NCBI RefSeq assembly: GCF_023242315.1
Contig: NZ_JALLIY010000022.1
Location: forward strand, 1 to 64,000
Length of the DNA stretch: 64,000 nucleotides
Source: Pseudomonas sp. MWU13-2105
Lineage (GTDB): Bacteria; Pseudomonadota; Gammaproteobacteria; Pseudomonadales; Pseudomonadaceae
Direction of reading: 5' to 3'
The first letter of the stretch is position 1; each line of letters begins with the position of its first letter. Position numbers and translations under genes: made by a program. The notes under the pieces are model-generated. The model made no database searches, was not told the DNA's origin, and saw only the letters and a list, made by a program, of their open reading frames with translations. Of the stretch, positions 16,595 to 26,200 are shown in pieces.

Positions 16595-17824
16595 TTACAG
16601 ATCGGGCGCGATGGGCAGGTCGATGCTGCCGTCCAGGTGCTTGATCGGACCGTTGGCGTCGGGGTTGATATCGAAGTCGAAGATCTCGGTCGGCAGCCAC
16701 AAGGTCGCGCAGGCGTTGGGGATATCCACCACGCCGCTGATATGGCCCTGCACCGGCGCCGAGCCCAGCAAGGCATAACCCTGGGCCGGGGAGTAGCCGA
16801 ACTTGGTCAGGTAGTTGATCGCGTTGAGACAGGCCTGGCGGTAGGCGACGTTGACGTCGAGGTAGTGCTGCTGGCCACTCTCGTCCACCGAGATGCCTTC
16901 GAAGATCAGGTAGTTCTTGTAATTCGGGGTGATCGGGCTGGGCTTGAACACCGGGTTCTTGATCCCGTACTTGGCCATGCCGCCCTTGATCAGCTCGACC
17001 TTCATGTGCACCCAGCCGGCCATCTCGATGGCGCCGCAAAAGGTGATCTCGCCGTCGCCCTGGCTGAAGTGCAAATCGCCCACCGACAAGCCGGCGCCAT
17101 TGACGTAGACCGGGAAGAAAATCTTCGAACCGCGGGACAGATCCTTGATATCGCAGTTACCGCCATGCTCGCGCGGCGGCACGGTGCGGGCGCCGGTGGT
17201 GGCGGCGTCATCGCGGGCCTGGCCCTTGAGTTTGCCCATATGCGCGGTGGCGGCCAGTGGCGCGTTGGCCAGGGGCGGTACGCGGGTCGGGTTGGTGTCG
17301 ATCAGTTCCTGCTCGCGACGGTTCCAGTCGGCGAGCATCACCGGGTCAGGCAGGCAACCGATCAGGCCGGGGTGGATCAAGCCGGCGAAGTTGACCCCGG
17401 GGATATGCCGCGAGCTGGTGAACATGCCTTTGAAATCCCAGATGGCTTTCTGCGCGCTGGGGAAATGGTCGGTGAGAAAGCCGCCGCCGTTCTGCCGCGA
17501 GAAGAAACCGTTGAAGCCCCACTGCGAGTCGGCCTTGGCGCCGATGTCCAGCAGGTCGACTACCAGCAGGTCACCGGGTTCGGCGCCGTGTACGCCGACC
17601 GGGCCGGAGAGGTAGTGCACGGTGGAGAGGTCGATATCGCGCACGTCGGAAGCGTCATCGTTGTTCTTGATCGCCCCGGCGGTCCAGTCGTAGGTTTCGA
17701 GGATGAAGTCATCCCCCGGCTTGACCCAGCAGGCCATCGGGATATCCGGATGCCAGCGGTTGTGGATCTGCTCGTTCTCGGTGGCGGGCTGGTTGAGGTC
17801 GACTTTGATCAAGGTATCGGTCAT
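16595..17824 (-). CDS. fmdA: Formamidase (FmdA/AmdA family)
   Basis: A 409-residue enzyme that hydrolyses formamide, and to some extent acetamide, to formate and ammonia. Family stretches include IPGVNFAGLIHPGLIGC, VYVNGAGLSVGDLHFSQGDG and CGAIEMAGWVHMKVELIKGG; the fold is the acetamidase/formamidase type, unrelated to AmiE. The ATG at 17824 follows CAGGAG. It is separated from urtE by 107 bases that contain a 16-bp palindrome shared with the urtA promoter region, so it has its own promoter. It follows urtABCDE in the same direction, which links uptake and hydrolysis of short amides. Confidence 0.93.
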   Translation of the reverse strand: MTDTLIKVDLNQPATENEQIHNRWHPDIPMACWVKPGDDFILETYDWTAGAIKNNDDASDVRDIDLSTVHYLSGPVGVHGAEPGDLLVVDLLDIGAKADSQWGFNGFFSRQNGGGFLTDHFPSAQKAIWDFKGMFTSSRHIPGVNFAGLIHPGLIGCLPDPVMLADWNRREQELIDTNPTRVPPLANAPLAATAHMGKLKGQARDDAATTGARTVPPREHGGNCDIKDLSRGSKIFFPVYVNGAGLSVGDLHFSQGDGEITFCGAIEMAGWVHMKVELIKGGMAKYGIKNPVFKPSPITPNYKNYLIFEGISVDESGQQHYLDVNVAYRQACLNAINYLTKFGYSPAQGYALLGSAPVQGHISGVVDIPNACATLWLPTEIFDFDINPDANGPIKHLDGSIDLPIAPDL

Positions 17825-17894
17825 GGCAAAGCTCCTGGACAGTAGGGATGTACAGCGTTGCTGGCAGTCTCGAATGGCGGCGCGAATCGGCCAA

Positions 17895-17910
17895 TACGTC
17901 GGATGACGTA
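17895..17910. promoter_or_regulatory. Palindrome TACGTCGGATGACGTA before fmdA
   Basis: The inverted repeat TACGTC-N3-TGACGTA lies 71 bases upstream of the fmdA start. Its arms match those of TACGTCATTTGACGTA at 23006-23021 before urtA. A shared site before the two transcription units of one pathway points to a common activator, probably the LuxR-type regulator at 26558. Confidence 0.6.
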
Positions 17911-17931
17911 GCTCCCACAGGACGGCGGTGT

Positions 17932-18621
17932 CTAGACGGAGAGGTAGCGGCTGATGGTCGCTTCGTCGACCTTGTCGCGGGTTTCCTCGATGACGAAACG
18001 CCCCTTCTCGATCACCAGGAAGCGGTCGGCGATTTCCAGGGTGAAGGACAGCACCTGCTCCGAAACCACGATGGTCAAATCCCGCAAATTGCGGATCTCC
18101 TTCAGGGTCCGGGCGATGTCCTTGATGATCGACGGCTGGATGCCCTCGGTAGGTTCGTCCAGCAACAGCACCTTGGGATTGGTCGCCAGCGCCCGGGCAA
18201 TCGCCAGTTGTTGCTGTTGCCCGCCCGAAAGGTTGCCGCCCTTGCGCGAGCGCATGTCGTGGAGCACCGGGAACAATGCATAGAGGTCTTCCGGCACCTG
18301 GCCCCGGGCCGAAGCCGGCAAGCCGGTCTGGATATTTTCCAGCACCGTCATGCTGGGAAAGATCATCCGTCCCTGGGGCACATAGGCGATGCCGTGCTCG
18401 ACCCGCTCATGGGTCTCAAGGCTGGAGACCTCGCACCCATCGACACTGACCTGCCCGCCCCACTGCGGGAGAATGCCCATCAGGCTCTTGAACAGCGTGG
18501 TCTTGCCCATGCCGTTGCGCCCCATCACGGCGACGATTTCCTGCTTGGCCACAACCAGGTCGAGGTCGTGGAGGATCTGGCTCTGGCCGTAGCCACAGGA
18601 CAGCTTGTTGACGTTGAACAT
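17932..18621 (-). CDS. urtE: Urea/short-chain amide ABC transporter ATPase UrtE
   Basis: The second cytoplasmic ATPase of a branched-chain-type (HAAT) ABC importer, 229 residues. Walker A is GRNGMGKTT, the signature LSGGQQQQLAIARAL and Walker B VLLLDEPTEGIQPSI. The text DEPTEGIQPSI is typical of UrtE rather than LivF. It is the last urt gene and starts ten bases after urtD. Together with UrtD it powers uptake of urea or short amides through UrtBC. Confidence 0.93.
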   Translation of the reverse strand: MFNVNKLSCGYGQSQILHDLDLVVAKQEIVAVMGRNGMGKTTLFKSLMGILPQWGGQVSVDGCEVSSLETHERVEHGIAYVPQGRMIFPSMTVLENIQTGLPASARGQVPEDLYALFPVLHDMRSRKGGNLSGGQQQQLAIARALATNPKVLLLDEPTEGIQPSIIKDIARTLKEIRNLRDLTIVVSEQVLSFTLEIADRFLVIEKGRFVIEETRDKVDEATISRYLSV

Positions 18622-18631
18622 GCCTGCTTCC

Positions 18632-19390
18632 TCAGTGGCCCAGATAGACTTCGATGACTTTCGGATTGTTCTGCACCGACTCCATGCTGCCCTCGGCCAG
18701 CACCTTGCCCTGGTGCAGCACCGTGACCTTGTGGGCGATGCTCTTGACGAACTCCATGTCGTGCTCGATCACCAGCACCGAACGGCCCTGGCTGATGCGC
18801 TTGAGCAACTCGGCGGTCTGCACCCGCTCGTTGACGCTCATCCCGGCGACCGGTTCGTCGAGCATCAACAGGTCGGGGTTCTGCATCAGCAACATGCCGA
18901 TCTCCAGCCACTGTTTCTGGCCGTGGGAAAGCAGGTCGGCCTGTTGCTCCAGCAAGTCGCCGAGAAAGATCTCCCGGGCCACCTCCTCCACCCGGGCAAT
19001 CACCGCCGCACTGCGCTTGAAGAACAAAGCGCTGAACACCTTGCGGCCCGCCGGATAGGACATCTCCAGGTTCTCGAACACCGTGAGGTTTTCGTAGATC
19101 GACGGGTTCTGGAATTTGCGCCCGACCCCGGCGCGAACGATGTTGTACTCGTGCATCTTGGTCAGCTCTTTCCCGTCGAACTGGATACTGCCGCTGGTGG
19201 CGCGGGTCTTGCCGCAGATCAGGTCGAGCACCGTGGTCTTGCCGGCGCCGTTGGGCCCGATCACCACCCGCACCTCATTGCGGTCGATATACAGGTTGAG
19301 GTTATCCACTGCCTTGAAACCATCGAAGGACACCGTCAGCCCTTCGATGGCGAGCACCGGTTTATTCATCTGAAAACCGATGGCGGTCAT
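18632..19390 (-). CDS. urtD: Urea/short-chain amide ABC transporter ATPase UrtD
   Basis: A 252-residue LivG-type ATPase. Walker A is GPNGAGKTT; the signature region reads LLSHGQKQWLEIGMLL, with SHGQ in place of the usual SGGQ, as is normal for UrtD; Walker B is LLMLDEPVAGMS. The stop and start overlap the neighbours closely (four bases with urtC), so the operon is coupled. It pairs with UrtE as a heterodimer. Confidence 0.93.
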   Translation of the reverse strand: MTAIGFQMNKPVLAIEGLTVSFDGFKAVDNLNLYIDRNEVRVVIGPNGAGKTTVLDLICGKTRATSGSIQFDGKELTKMHEYNIVRAGVGRKFQNPSIYENLTVFENLEMSYPAGRKVFSALFFKRSAAVIARVEEVAREIFLGDLLEQQADLLSHGQKQWLEIGMLLMQNPDLLMLDEPVAGMSVNERVQTAELLKRISQGRSVLVIEHDMEFVKSIAHKVTVLHQGKVLAEGSMESVQNNPKVIEVYLGH

Positions 19391-20574
19391 GGCTGTGTCT
19401 CCAGGGAAGGACGTTCAGGGGCCGGGGCTTTCGCTTCGGTAAGCAGCGCTTGCGGCACCGACGCGACCAGCGGTTGTGAGCCAGAAGAACGCCGCAGCAA
19501 TCGACTCAGGGCCTGGCGACCATGGCTGTCCCAAAGTCCGGCCAACCCATTGGGGAAGTACATGACCACGGCAATGAACAGTCCGCCCATCAGGTACAGC
19601 CACAGCTCGGGAAAGGACTCGGAGAAATAGGTCTTGCCGTAGTTCACCAGCAAGGCTCCGTACACCGCGCCGAGCAACGACATACGCCCGCCGACCGCGG
19701 TAAAGATCACCATCTCGATGGACGGCACGATGCCGACGAACGACGGTGACATGAAGCCCACCTGCAAGGCGAACATCGCGCCGCCAATCGCCGAGAAACC
19801 GGCGGCAATGCAGAACACGAAGATCTTGAAGGTCGCCACGTCATAACCGGAGAAGCGCACCCGCTCCTCCTTGTCGCGCATCGCCATCAGCAAGCGGCCC
19901 AGCTTGGACGCGAGGACAAAACGACCGATGAAAATGCAGCCGAACAGCAATCCCGCATTGATGAAGTACAGCAGCAGCTTGGCGCTGTCGCTGCGCAGGT
20001 CCCAACCGAGCAGGGTCTTGAGATCGGTGATGCCATTGACCCCGCCGCTCAAGCCCTGCTGGCCGACAATCAGCACCGTGAGAATCAGCGCGATGGCCTG
20101 GGTGACGATGGAGAAATACACATCCCCGACCCGTCGTTTGAACAGCGCCATGCCGATGATAAAAGCCAGCAGCACCGGCACCAGGATCACCGCCAACAGC
20201 GTGAAGCTGAAACTGTGAAACGGCACCCAGAGCCACGGCAGTTCGGTGATCTGGTTCCAGTCCATAAAGTCCGGAATGCCCGGCGTGGTCTGGATCTTGG
20301 TGCTGAGCGGATCGGAGGCTTCGAGCTTGAGAAACATCGCCATGCAGTAGCCGCCGACACCGAAAAACACCCCCTGCCCGAGGCTGAGAATGCCGCCATA
20401 GCCCCAGCACAACACCAGGCCGACGGCGACAAACGCGTAGGTCAGGTATTTGCCGACCATGTTCAGGCGGAAGGCATCCAGGGTCAGAGGGAACACCACG
20501 AAAATCAGCAGCGCCAACAGCGCCACGCCGAGCAGGTTCGGCTTGCCCGCCAGCATCTTGTCTAGAACGTTCAT
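19387..20574 (-). CDS. urtC: Urea/short-chain amide ABC transporter permease UrtC
   Basis: A 395-residue LivM-type permease with about ten membrane helices and the family core GYGGILSLGQGVFFGVGGYC. The C-terminal tail after residue 360 is hydrophilic and proline-rich. It forms the membrane channel with UrtB. It overlaps urtD by four bases and follows urtB by ten. Confidence 0.93.
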   Translation of the reverse strand: MNVLDKMLAGKPNLLGVALLALLIFVVFPLTLDAFRLNMVGKYLTYAFVAVGLVLCWGYGGILSLGQGVFFGVGGYCMAMFLKLEASDPLSTKIQTTPGIPDFMDWNQITELPWLWVPFHSFSFTLLAVILVPVLLAFIIGMALFKRRVGDVYFSIVTQAIALILTVLIVGQQGLSGGVNGITDLKTLLGWDLRSDSAKLLLYFINAGLLFGCIFIGRFVLASKLGRLLMAMRDKEERVRFSGYDVATFKIFVFCIAAGFSAIGGAMFALQVGFMSPSFVGIVPSIEMVIFTAVGGRMSLLGAVYGALLVNYGKTYFSESFPELWLYLMGGLFIAVVMYFPNGLAGLWDSHGRQALSRLLRRSSGSQPLVASVPQALLTEAKAPAPERPSLETQP

Positions 20575-20584
20575 CGGCTCGCCT

Positions 20585-21502
20585 CTACTTGCGCACTTTG
20601 ATGGAGAACAGCCCTTGGGGGCGCAGCATCAGGATCAGGATGACCCCGGACAGGGTCAGCACCTTGGCCATCGAGCCGCTGAGGAAAAACTCCGAGATCG
20701 ATTGGGTCTGGGCAATCACGAAGGCCGACGCGATGGTGCCGAACAGGCTTTGCGCACCGCCGAAAACCACCACCAGGAAGGTGTCGACGATGTACTGCGA
20801 GCCGGCGGTGGGCCCGGTGGAACCGATGGTGGTGAAGGCCGCGCCGGCCACCCCGGCCACCCCGCAACCCAGGGCGAAGGTCATGCGATCGACCTTGCGG
20901 GTATTGATGCCCACGGCCCGGCTCATCAGCCGGTTCTGCACCGTGGCCCGTACGTGCAGGCCCCAGCGCGAGCGGTAGAGCAGGACAAAAATCCCCGCCG
21001 TCAGCAACAAGGTCAGGGCCATCATGAACAGGCCGTTGCGCGGGATCTCGATGGCGTCGGTGAGGTTGAACGAACCCATCAGCCACTCCGGTGGCGTGGC
21101 ACTGACTTCACGGGCGCCGAACACCGAACGGAAGGTCTGCTGCATGACCAGGGACAGGCCCCAGGTGGCCAGCAGCGTGTCCAGCGGGCGCTTGTAGAGG
21201 CGGCTGATCATCGCCCACTCCACCAGCCAGCCGATGGCGCCGGCGACCAGGAAAGACAGGGCGATGGCGAAGAAAAAATAGTAGGGCTGGAACGCCGGAG
21301 CGAAATGGCTGGTCAGGCTCGAACAGACATAGGTGGTGTAGGCACCGATGGTGAGGAACTCGCCGTGGGCCATATTGATGACCCCCATTTGCCCGAAGAT
21401 GATCGCCAGCCCCAGTGCCATCAACAGCAGCACGCAGAACACGGACAAGCCGTTGAACCCCTGCATGGCCGCGATGGCACCAAATTCCGATAGCCATTCC
21501 AT
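20585..21502 (-). CDS. urtB: Urea/short-chain amide ABC transporter permease UrtB
   Basis: A 305-residue LivH-type permease. The family segment GLAIIFGQMGVINMAHGEFL lies near the N terminus, and the conserved loop with GCGVAGVAGA near residue 215. The ATG at 21502 has CAGGAG upstream; the longer frame runs into a REP pair. The cluster could equally be called an amide transporter (FmdEF in Methylophilus), since formamidase and amidase follow. Confidence 0.93.
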   Translation of the reverse strand: MEWLSEFGAIAAMQGFNGLSVFCVLLLMALGLAIIFGQMGVINMAHGEFLTIGAYTTYVCSSLTSHFAPAFQPYYFFFAIALSFLVAGAIGWLVEWAMISRLYKRPLDTLLATWGLSLVMQQTFRSVFGAREVSATPPEWLMGSFNLTDAIEIPRNGLFMMALTLLLTAGIFVLLYRSRWGLHVRATVQNRLMSRAVGINTRKVDRMTFALGCGVAGVAGAAFTTIGSTGPTAGSQYIVDTFLVVVFGGAQSLFGTIASAFVIAQTQSISEFFLSGSMAKVLTLSGVILILMLRPQGLFSIKVRK

Positions 21503-21544
21503 GATGATGGTCTCCTGTTGGGAGGTAGAAATAAAAAACCGCAT

Positions 21545-21637
21545 TGCCGGCAAGCCAGCCCCTACAGATAGGTGCTCCACAACAAAGGTTTCGTCGTACC
21601 CGGCCTCTGTAGGAGCCAGCTTGCTGGCGATAGCGGT
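21545..21637. repeat. REPIN between urtA and urtB
   Basis: GCCGGCAAGCCAGCCCCTAC faces CTGTAGGAGCCAGCTTGCTG in inverse orientation. It sits inside the urt operon between the binding protein and the permease. A hairpin there often leaves the upstream binding-protein transcript more abundant than the rest. Confidence 0.8.
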
Positions 21638-21643
21638 CGAGCG

Positions 21644-22888
21644 TTATTGGTAACCTTTAGGGAACGGATTCGGTTCAATCAGACCGGACTCGTAGACCAC
21701 CTTGAACTGACCATTGGGCTGCACTTCACCGATGCGGGTCTTGCTCCACAGGTGATGGTTTTCGTGCACTTTCACGTAGCCTTCAGGCGCGGTTTTCAAC
21801 TCGATGCCTGGCGAGGCCGCGACCACTTTGTCGACATCGAAGCTACCCGCCTTCTCCACCGCCGCCTTCCACAACCACGGGCCGAGGTAAGCCGCCTGGG
21901 TCACGTCGCCGATCACCGCGTCCTTGCCGTACTTGGCCTTGAAGGCTTCGACGAAGGCTTTGTTGTTCGGGTTGTCCAAACTCTGGAAGTACTTCATCGA
22001 GGCATAGAAACCGGCCATGTTCTCGCCGCCGATACCCAGCAGTTCGTCTTCGGTCACCGACAGGGTGAGCAAGGTCTGCTTGGAGGAATTGACGCCCGCC
22101 GCATTCAGTTGCTTGTAGAACGCCACGTTGGAACCACCGACCACGGCGGCAAACACCACATCAGGTTTCTTCAGCTTGACCTTGTTGATCAGCGAGCCGA
22201 ACTGGGTGTTGCCCAGCGGGTAGTAGTCCTCCCCGACCACGGTGCCGTGCAGCACGTTTTCAATATGCTTGCGGGCGATCTTCATCGAGGTGCGTGGCCA
22301 GATGTAATCCGAACCCACCAGGTAGAAAGTCTTGGCGCCCTTGGTCTTGGCGATCCAGTCGAGGCTGGCGAGGATTTGCTGAGTGGCTTCCTGGCCGGTG
22401 TAGATCACGTTCTTCGACTGCTCCAGCCCTTCATAGAAAGTCGGGTAGTAGAGCAGGCCGTTTTCCTTCTCGAAGATCGGCAGCACGGCCTTGCGCGAGG
22501 CCGAGGTCCAGCAGCCGAACACCGTTGCCACCTTGTCGTTGACCAGCAGCTTCTTGGCCTTCTCGGCGAAGGTCGGCCAGTCGGAGGCGCCGTCTTCCTG
22601 GATCACCTTGATCTGCCGACCGAGGATGCCGCCCGAAGCGTTGATCTGTTCGATGGCCAGACGTTCGGCCTGGATCGAACCGGTTTCGGAAATCGCCATG
22701 GTGCCGGTGGCCGAGTGCAACTGGCCGACGGTGACTTCGGTCGGGGTCACGGCCAGGCCGGTGCTATTGGCCTCGTCCGCCATGACCCCCTGGCTGAACA
22801 CACTGGCGGCCAGTAACGACAGGGCCGCCGCTCCCAGCGCCAGACGGCGCGGCAACAGACCTTGGGTGCGGATCAATCGTGGTTCCAT
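21644..22888 (-). CDS. urtA: Urea/short-chain amide-binding protein UrtA
   Basis: A 414-residue periplasmic receptor with a long twin-arginine-like or Sec signal (PRRLALGAAALSLLAASVFS, cut near residue 37). The type I binding fold has VTVGQLHSATGTMAISETGS and VFGCWTSASRKAVLPIFEKE, and LLYYPTFYEGLEQSKNVIYT is diagnostic for UrtA/FmdD-type amide-urea receptors. The ATG at 22888 follows AGAGGAG; the longer frame covers the promoter. It is the first gene of the operon and diverges from the sensor kinase gene. The shared palindrome lies 118 bases upstream. Confidence 0.95.
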   Translation of the reverse strand: MEPRLIRTQGLLPRRLALGAAALSLLAASVFSQGVMADEANSTGLAVTPTEVTVGQLHSATGTMAISETGSIQAERLAIEQINASGGILGRQIKVIQEDGASDWPTFAEKAKKLLVNDKVATVFGCWTSASRKAVLPIFEKENGLLYYPTFYEGLEQSKNVIYTGQEATQQILASLDWIAKTKGAKTFYLVGSDYIWPRTSMKIARKHIENVLHGTVVGEDYYPLGNTQFGSLINKVKLKKPDVVFAAVVGGSNVAFYKQLNAAGVNSSKQTLLTLSVTEDELLGIGGENMAGFYASMKYFQSLDNPNNKAFVEAFKAKYGKDAVIGDVTQAAYLGPWLWKAAVEKAGSFDVDKVVAASPGIELKTAPEGYVKVHENHHLWSKTRIGEVQPNGQFKVVYESGLIEPNPFPKGYQ

Positions 22889-22992
22889 GCTGCTACTCCT
22901 CTGCGGTGGCGCTGCGGGTTCGCCTCGGGGGCGGCCAGCAACGGTGATGGCATCAGCATGGCGGCGAGGAGCAGTGGCCGGTATACGCAGCC

Positions 22993-23021
22993 TGACGTAA
23001 AGGCATACGTCATTTGACGTA
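22993..23021. promoter_or_regulatory. Palindrome TACGTCATTTGACGTA plus extra half-site between urtA and kinase
   Basis: The 16-bp palindrome at 23006-23021 has an additional TGACGTA half-site at 22993-22999, so the TGACGTA copies are 22 bases apart, two helical turns. It lies in the divergent region between urtA and the transporter-kinase gene, and its arms match the site at 17895 before fmdA. Confidence 0.6.
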
Positions 23022-23135
23022 GGGAAATTCGCACCAAGCTGGCGCAGGCTAGCGCCCCAGGTCCGTGCCACCTGACAGCCTTACGCGCAGGCGCACGCAC
23101 GGGTAATCACTGGTGCGGCCCGGCAGCCTGGGGCA

Positions 23136-23156
23136 TGAAAATTGCTCAATTTTTCA
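23136..23156. promoter_or_regulatory. AT-rich inverted repeat before the kinase gene
   Basis: TGAAAATTG and CAATTTTTCA form an almost perfect inverted repeat about 50 bases before the GTG of the sensor kinase. It is conspicuously AT-rich in GC-rich surroundings. It could be an operator or part of the kinase promoter; the binding protein is unknown. Confidence 0.3.
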
Positions 23157-23205
23157 CCACTACAACGCCAGGCACGGAGCGCCTTGACCGCAGGAGTCCT
23201 ACACC

Positions 23206-26200
23206 GTGCTACCACCCGGCACCCAGCGCATCGCCAAGATCCGTCGCGACTACAACAGCTGGGTCGCCGACGAGACCATGGAGGACTACGCCCTGCGCTA
23301 TACGCCGAAGTCCTTTCGCAAGTGGTCGGAGCTGCGTATCGCCAACACCGCTTTAGGCGCTGTGTCGTTCCTCGCTCTGGAGGCGATCGGCGGGGTGCTG
23401 GCCCTGAGTTATGGGTTCACCAACACCTTCTGGGCGATTCTCGCGGTGAGCCTGGTGATCTTCTTCACCGGCCTGCCCATCAGCTACTACGCCGCCCGCT
23501 ACGGCGTCGACATGGACCTGCTGACCCGCGGCGCCGGCTTCGGCTATATCGGCTCGACCATCACCTCGCTGATCTACGCCAGCTTCACCTTCCTGTTCTT
23601 CGCCCTGGAAGCGGCGATCATGGCCCTGGCCCTGGAGCTGTATTTCCATATCCCGCTGGCCTTCGCCTATGTGATCTGCTCCGTACTGGTGATCCCGCTG
23701 GTGGCCTATGGGGTGACGCTGATCAGTCGCCTGCAGCTCTGGACCCAACCGTTGTGGCTGGTGTTGCTGGTACTGCCCTATCTGTTCGTGCTGGTGAAAA
23801 ATCCCCAGGCTTTCAGCGACTGGACCAGCTTCCTCGGCCGCAGTACCAGCGGCGGCGACTTCAACCTGCTGGAATTTTGTGCGGCCTGCACCGTGGCCCT
23901 GTCGCTGGTGACGCAGATCGGCGAACAGGTCGACTACCTGCGCTTTCTGCCGGAGAAAACCGCGGCCAACCGCAAACGCTGGTGGGCCGCGCTGCTCTGC
24001 GCCGGCCCCGGCTGGATCATCCCCGGCGCCCTGAAGATGGCCGGCGGCGCCTTCCTGGCCTTTCTCGCCCTGCAACACGAAATCCCCATGGAGCGTGCCG
24101 CCGAGCCGACGCAGATGTACCTGGTGGCCTTCAGTTATGTGTTCTCCTCGCCGGAATGGGTTCTGGGCGCCATGGTCCTGTTCGTGTTCGTCTCGCAGAT
24201 GAAGATCAACCTGACCAATGCCTACGCCGGCTCGCTGGCCTGGTCGAACTTCTTCGCCCGGGTCACCCACAGCCATCCCGGCCGCGTGGTCTGGCTGGTG
24301 TTCAATGTGGCGATTGCGCTGATGCTGATGGAGCTGGGGGTGTTCGATGTCATCGACCAGGTGCTCGGCCTCTACGCCAATATCGCCACCGCCTGGATCG
24401 GCTGCGTGGTCGCTGACCTGGTGATCAACAAGCCGCTGGGGCTGTCGCCGAAACACATCGAGTTCAAGCGCGCGCACCTCTACGACATCAACCCGGTGGG
24501 TGTCGGCTCGATGCTGATTGCCTCGCTGCTGTCGATCCTCGCCCACTTCGGCCTGTTCGGCGCCCTGGCCCAGGCCGCGCCGCCCTTTGTCGCTCTCGGT
24601 ACCGCGCTGATCATGGTCCCGCTGTTGGCCTGGGCTACCGGCAGCCGCTACTACATCGCCCGCAGCAGCGACCCGTTGCTGCTGCGCCCGGTAGAGCCGA
24701 GCACACAGATCACCTGCGGCCTATGCAGCAACCCGTTCGAAAGCGCGGACATGGCGTTCTGTCCGGCCTACAGCACGCCCATCTGCTCGCTGTGCTGTTC
24801 GCTGGATGCGCGTTGCGGCGACCGTTGCAAACCCCAGGGGCGCCTGTCCGCGCAGTTCGAATCGCTGTTGCGCTGGCTGCTGCCGAGCACCCTGGTCCCG
24901 CGCCTGCACACCCGGCTGATGCATTACCTCGGTCTGCTGCTGGTGCTGATCCTGATGCTCAGCGGCGCCCTGGCGCTGATCTACGGCCAGGCGTCCCAGG
25001 GTTTGCCCCATTCGGCGACCTTGTACCAGGCGTTTTTCAAGGCCTTCCTGACCCTCTCGATGTTGGCGGCGATCCTCGCCTGGTGGATCGTCCTGACCCG
25101 CGAAAGTCGCCATGTGGCCCAGGAAGAGTCGACCCGCCAGACCCAGTTGCTGATGCAGGAAATCGCCGCCCACCGTCTGACCGACCAGGCGTTGCAGGAT
25201 GCCAAGGAAGCCTCCGAGGCGGCCAACGCGGCGAAGAGTCGCTATATCACCGGGCTGTCCCATGAACTGCGCACGCCGCTCAACAGCATCCTCGGTTTTA
25301 CCCAGAACCTGCAGCGCGACGCGGCCATGCCGGAGCAGCACCAGGATGCCCTGGCGACCATCCTGCGCAGTGGCTCGCACTTGCTGTCGCTGATCGACGG
25401 CCTGCTCGACGTGGCCAAGATCGAGGCCGGCAAACTGCGCCTGGAACTGACGGAGATTCCGTTCCCGGAACTGATCCATGACCTGGAACTGATGTTCACT
25501 CCGCAGGCCCAGGAGAAAGGTCTGCGCTTTCGCCTGGAACTGATCGGCAAGATGCCGGCGGTGGTGCGTGGCGATGAGAAACGTGTGCGGCAGATCCTGA
25601 TCAACCTGCTGGGCAATGCGGTCAATTTCACCGACAGCGGCGAGGTTTGCCTGCGGGTCAGTTACATGCGTGAAACGGCGACCTTCGAGATTATCGACAC
25701 CGGTATCGGCATCGACCCCGAACATATCGAGCGGATCTTCCAGCCGTTCGAACGTGGCGACCTGATGCGCCAGGACAAGGGCGTCGGCCTCGGTCTGACC
25801 ATCACCCGCATGCTTACTTCGTTGATGGGCGGCGAGTTGCAGGTCAAGAGTCAGCAGGACAAGGGCACCTGCTTCCAGGTGCGGCTGTTTCTGTCCCAGG
25901 TGCGCGCGCCCCAGGCCGTGGTCCATGTCGAGCACGACATCATCGGCTACCAGGGGCCCCGGCGCCGGGTGCTGGTGGTGGACGATCATGTCGACCATCG
26001 CAAGGTGCTCAATGGCATGCTCACGCCGCTGGGCTTCGAGGTGGTGCAGGCCAGCAATGGGCAGGAAGCGATTCGTCAGGTGGCGTTGCTGGGGCCGGAC
26101 CTGATTCTGATGGACCTGTCGATGCCGACCATGGATGGCTGGGAGACGAGCCGCCTGATCCGCCGCAATGCGCTGTCCACGGTGCCGATCATCGTGATCT

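Noticed and set aside
22888-23206. A sigma-54 promoter before urtA (TGGCACGGACC on the minus strand)
   Set aside because: The -12 element is TGGG instead of TTGC, so the match is not convincing.
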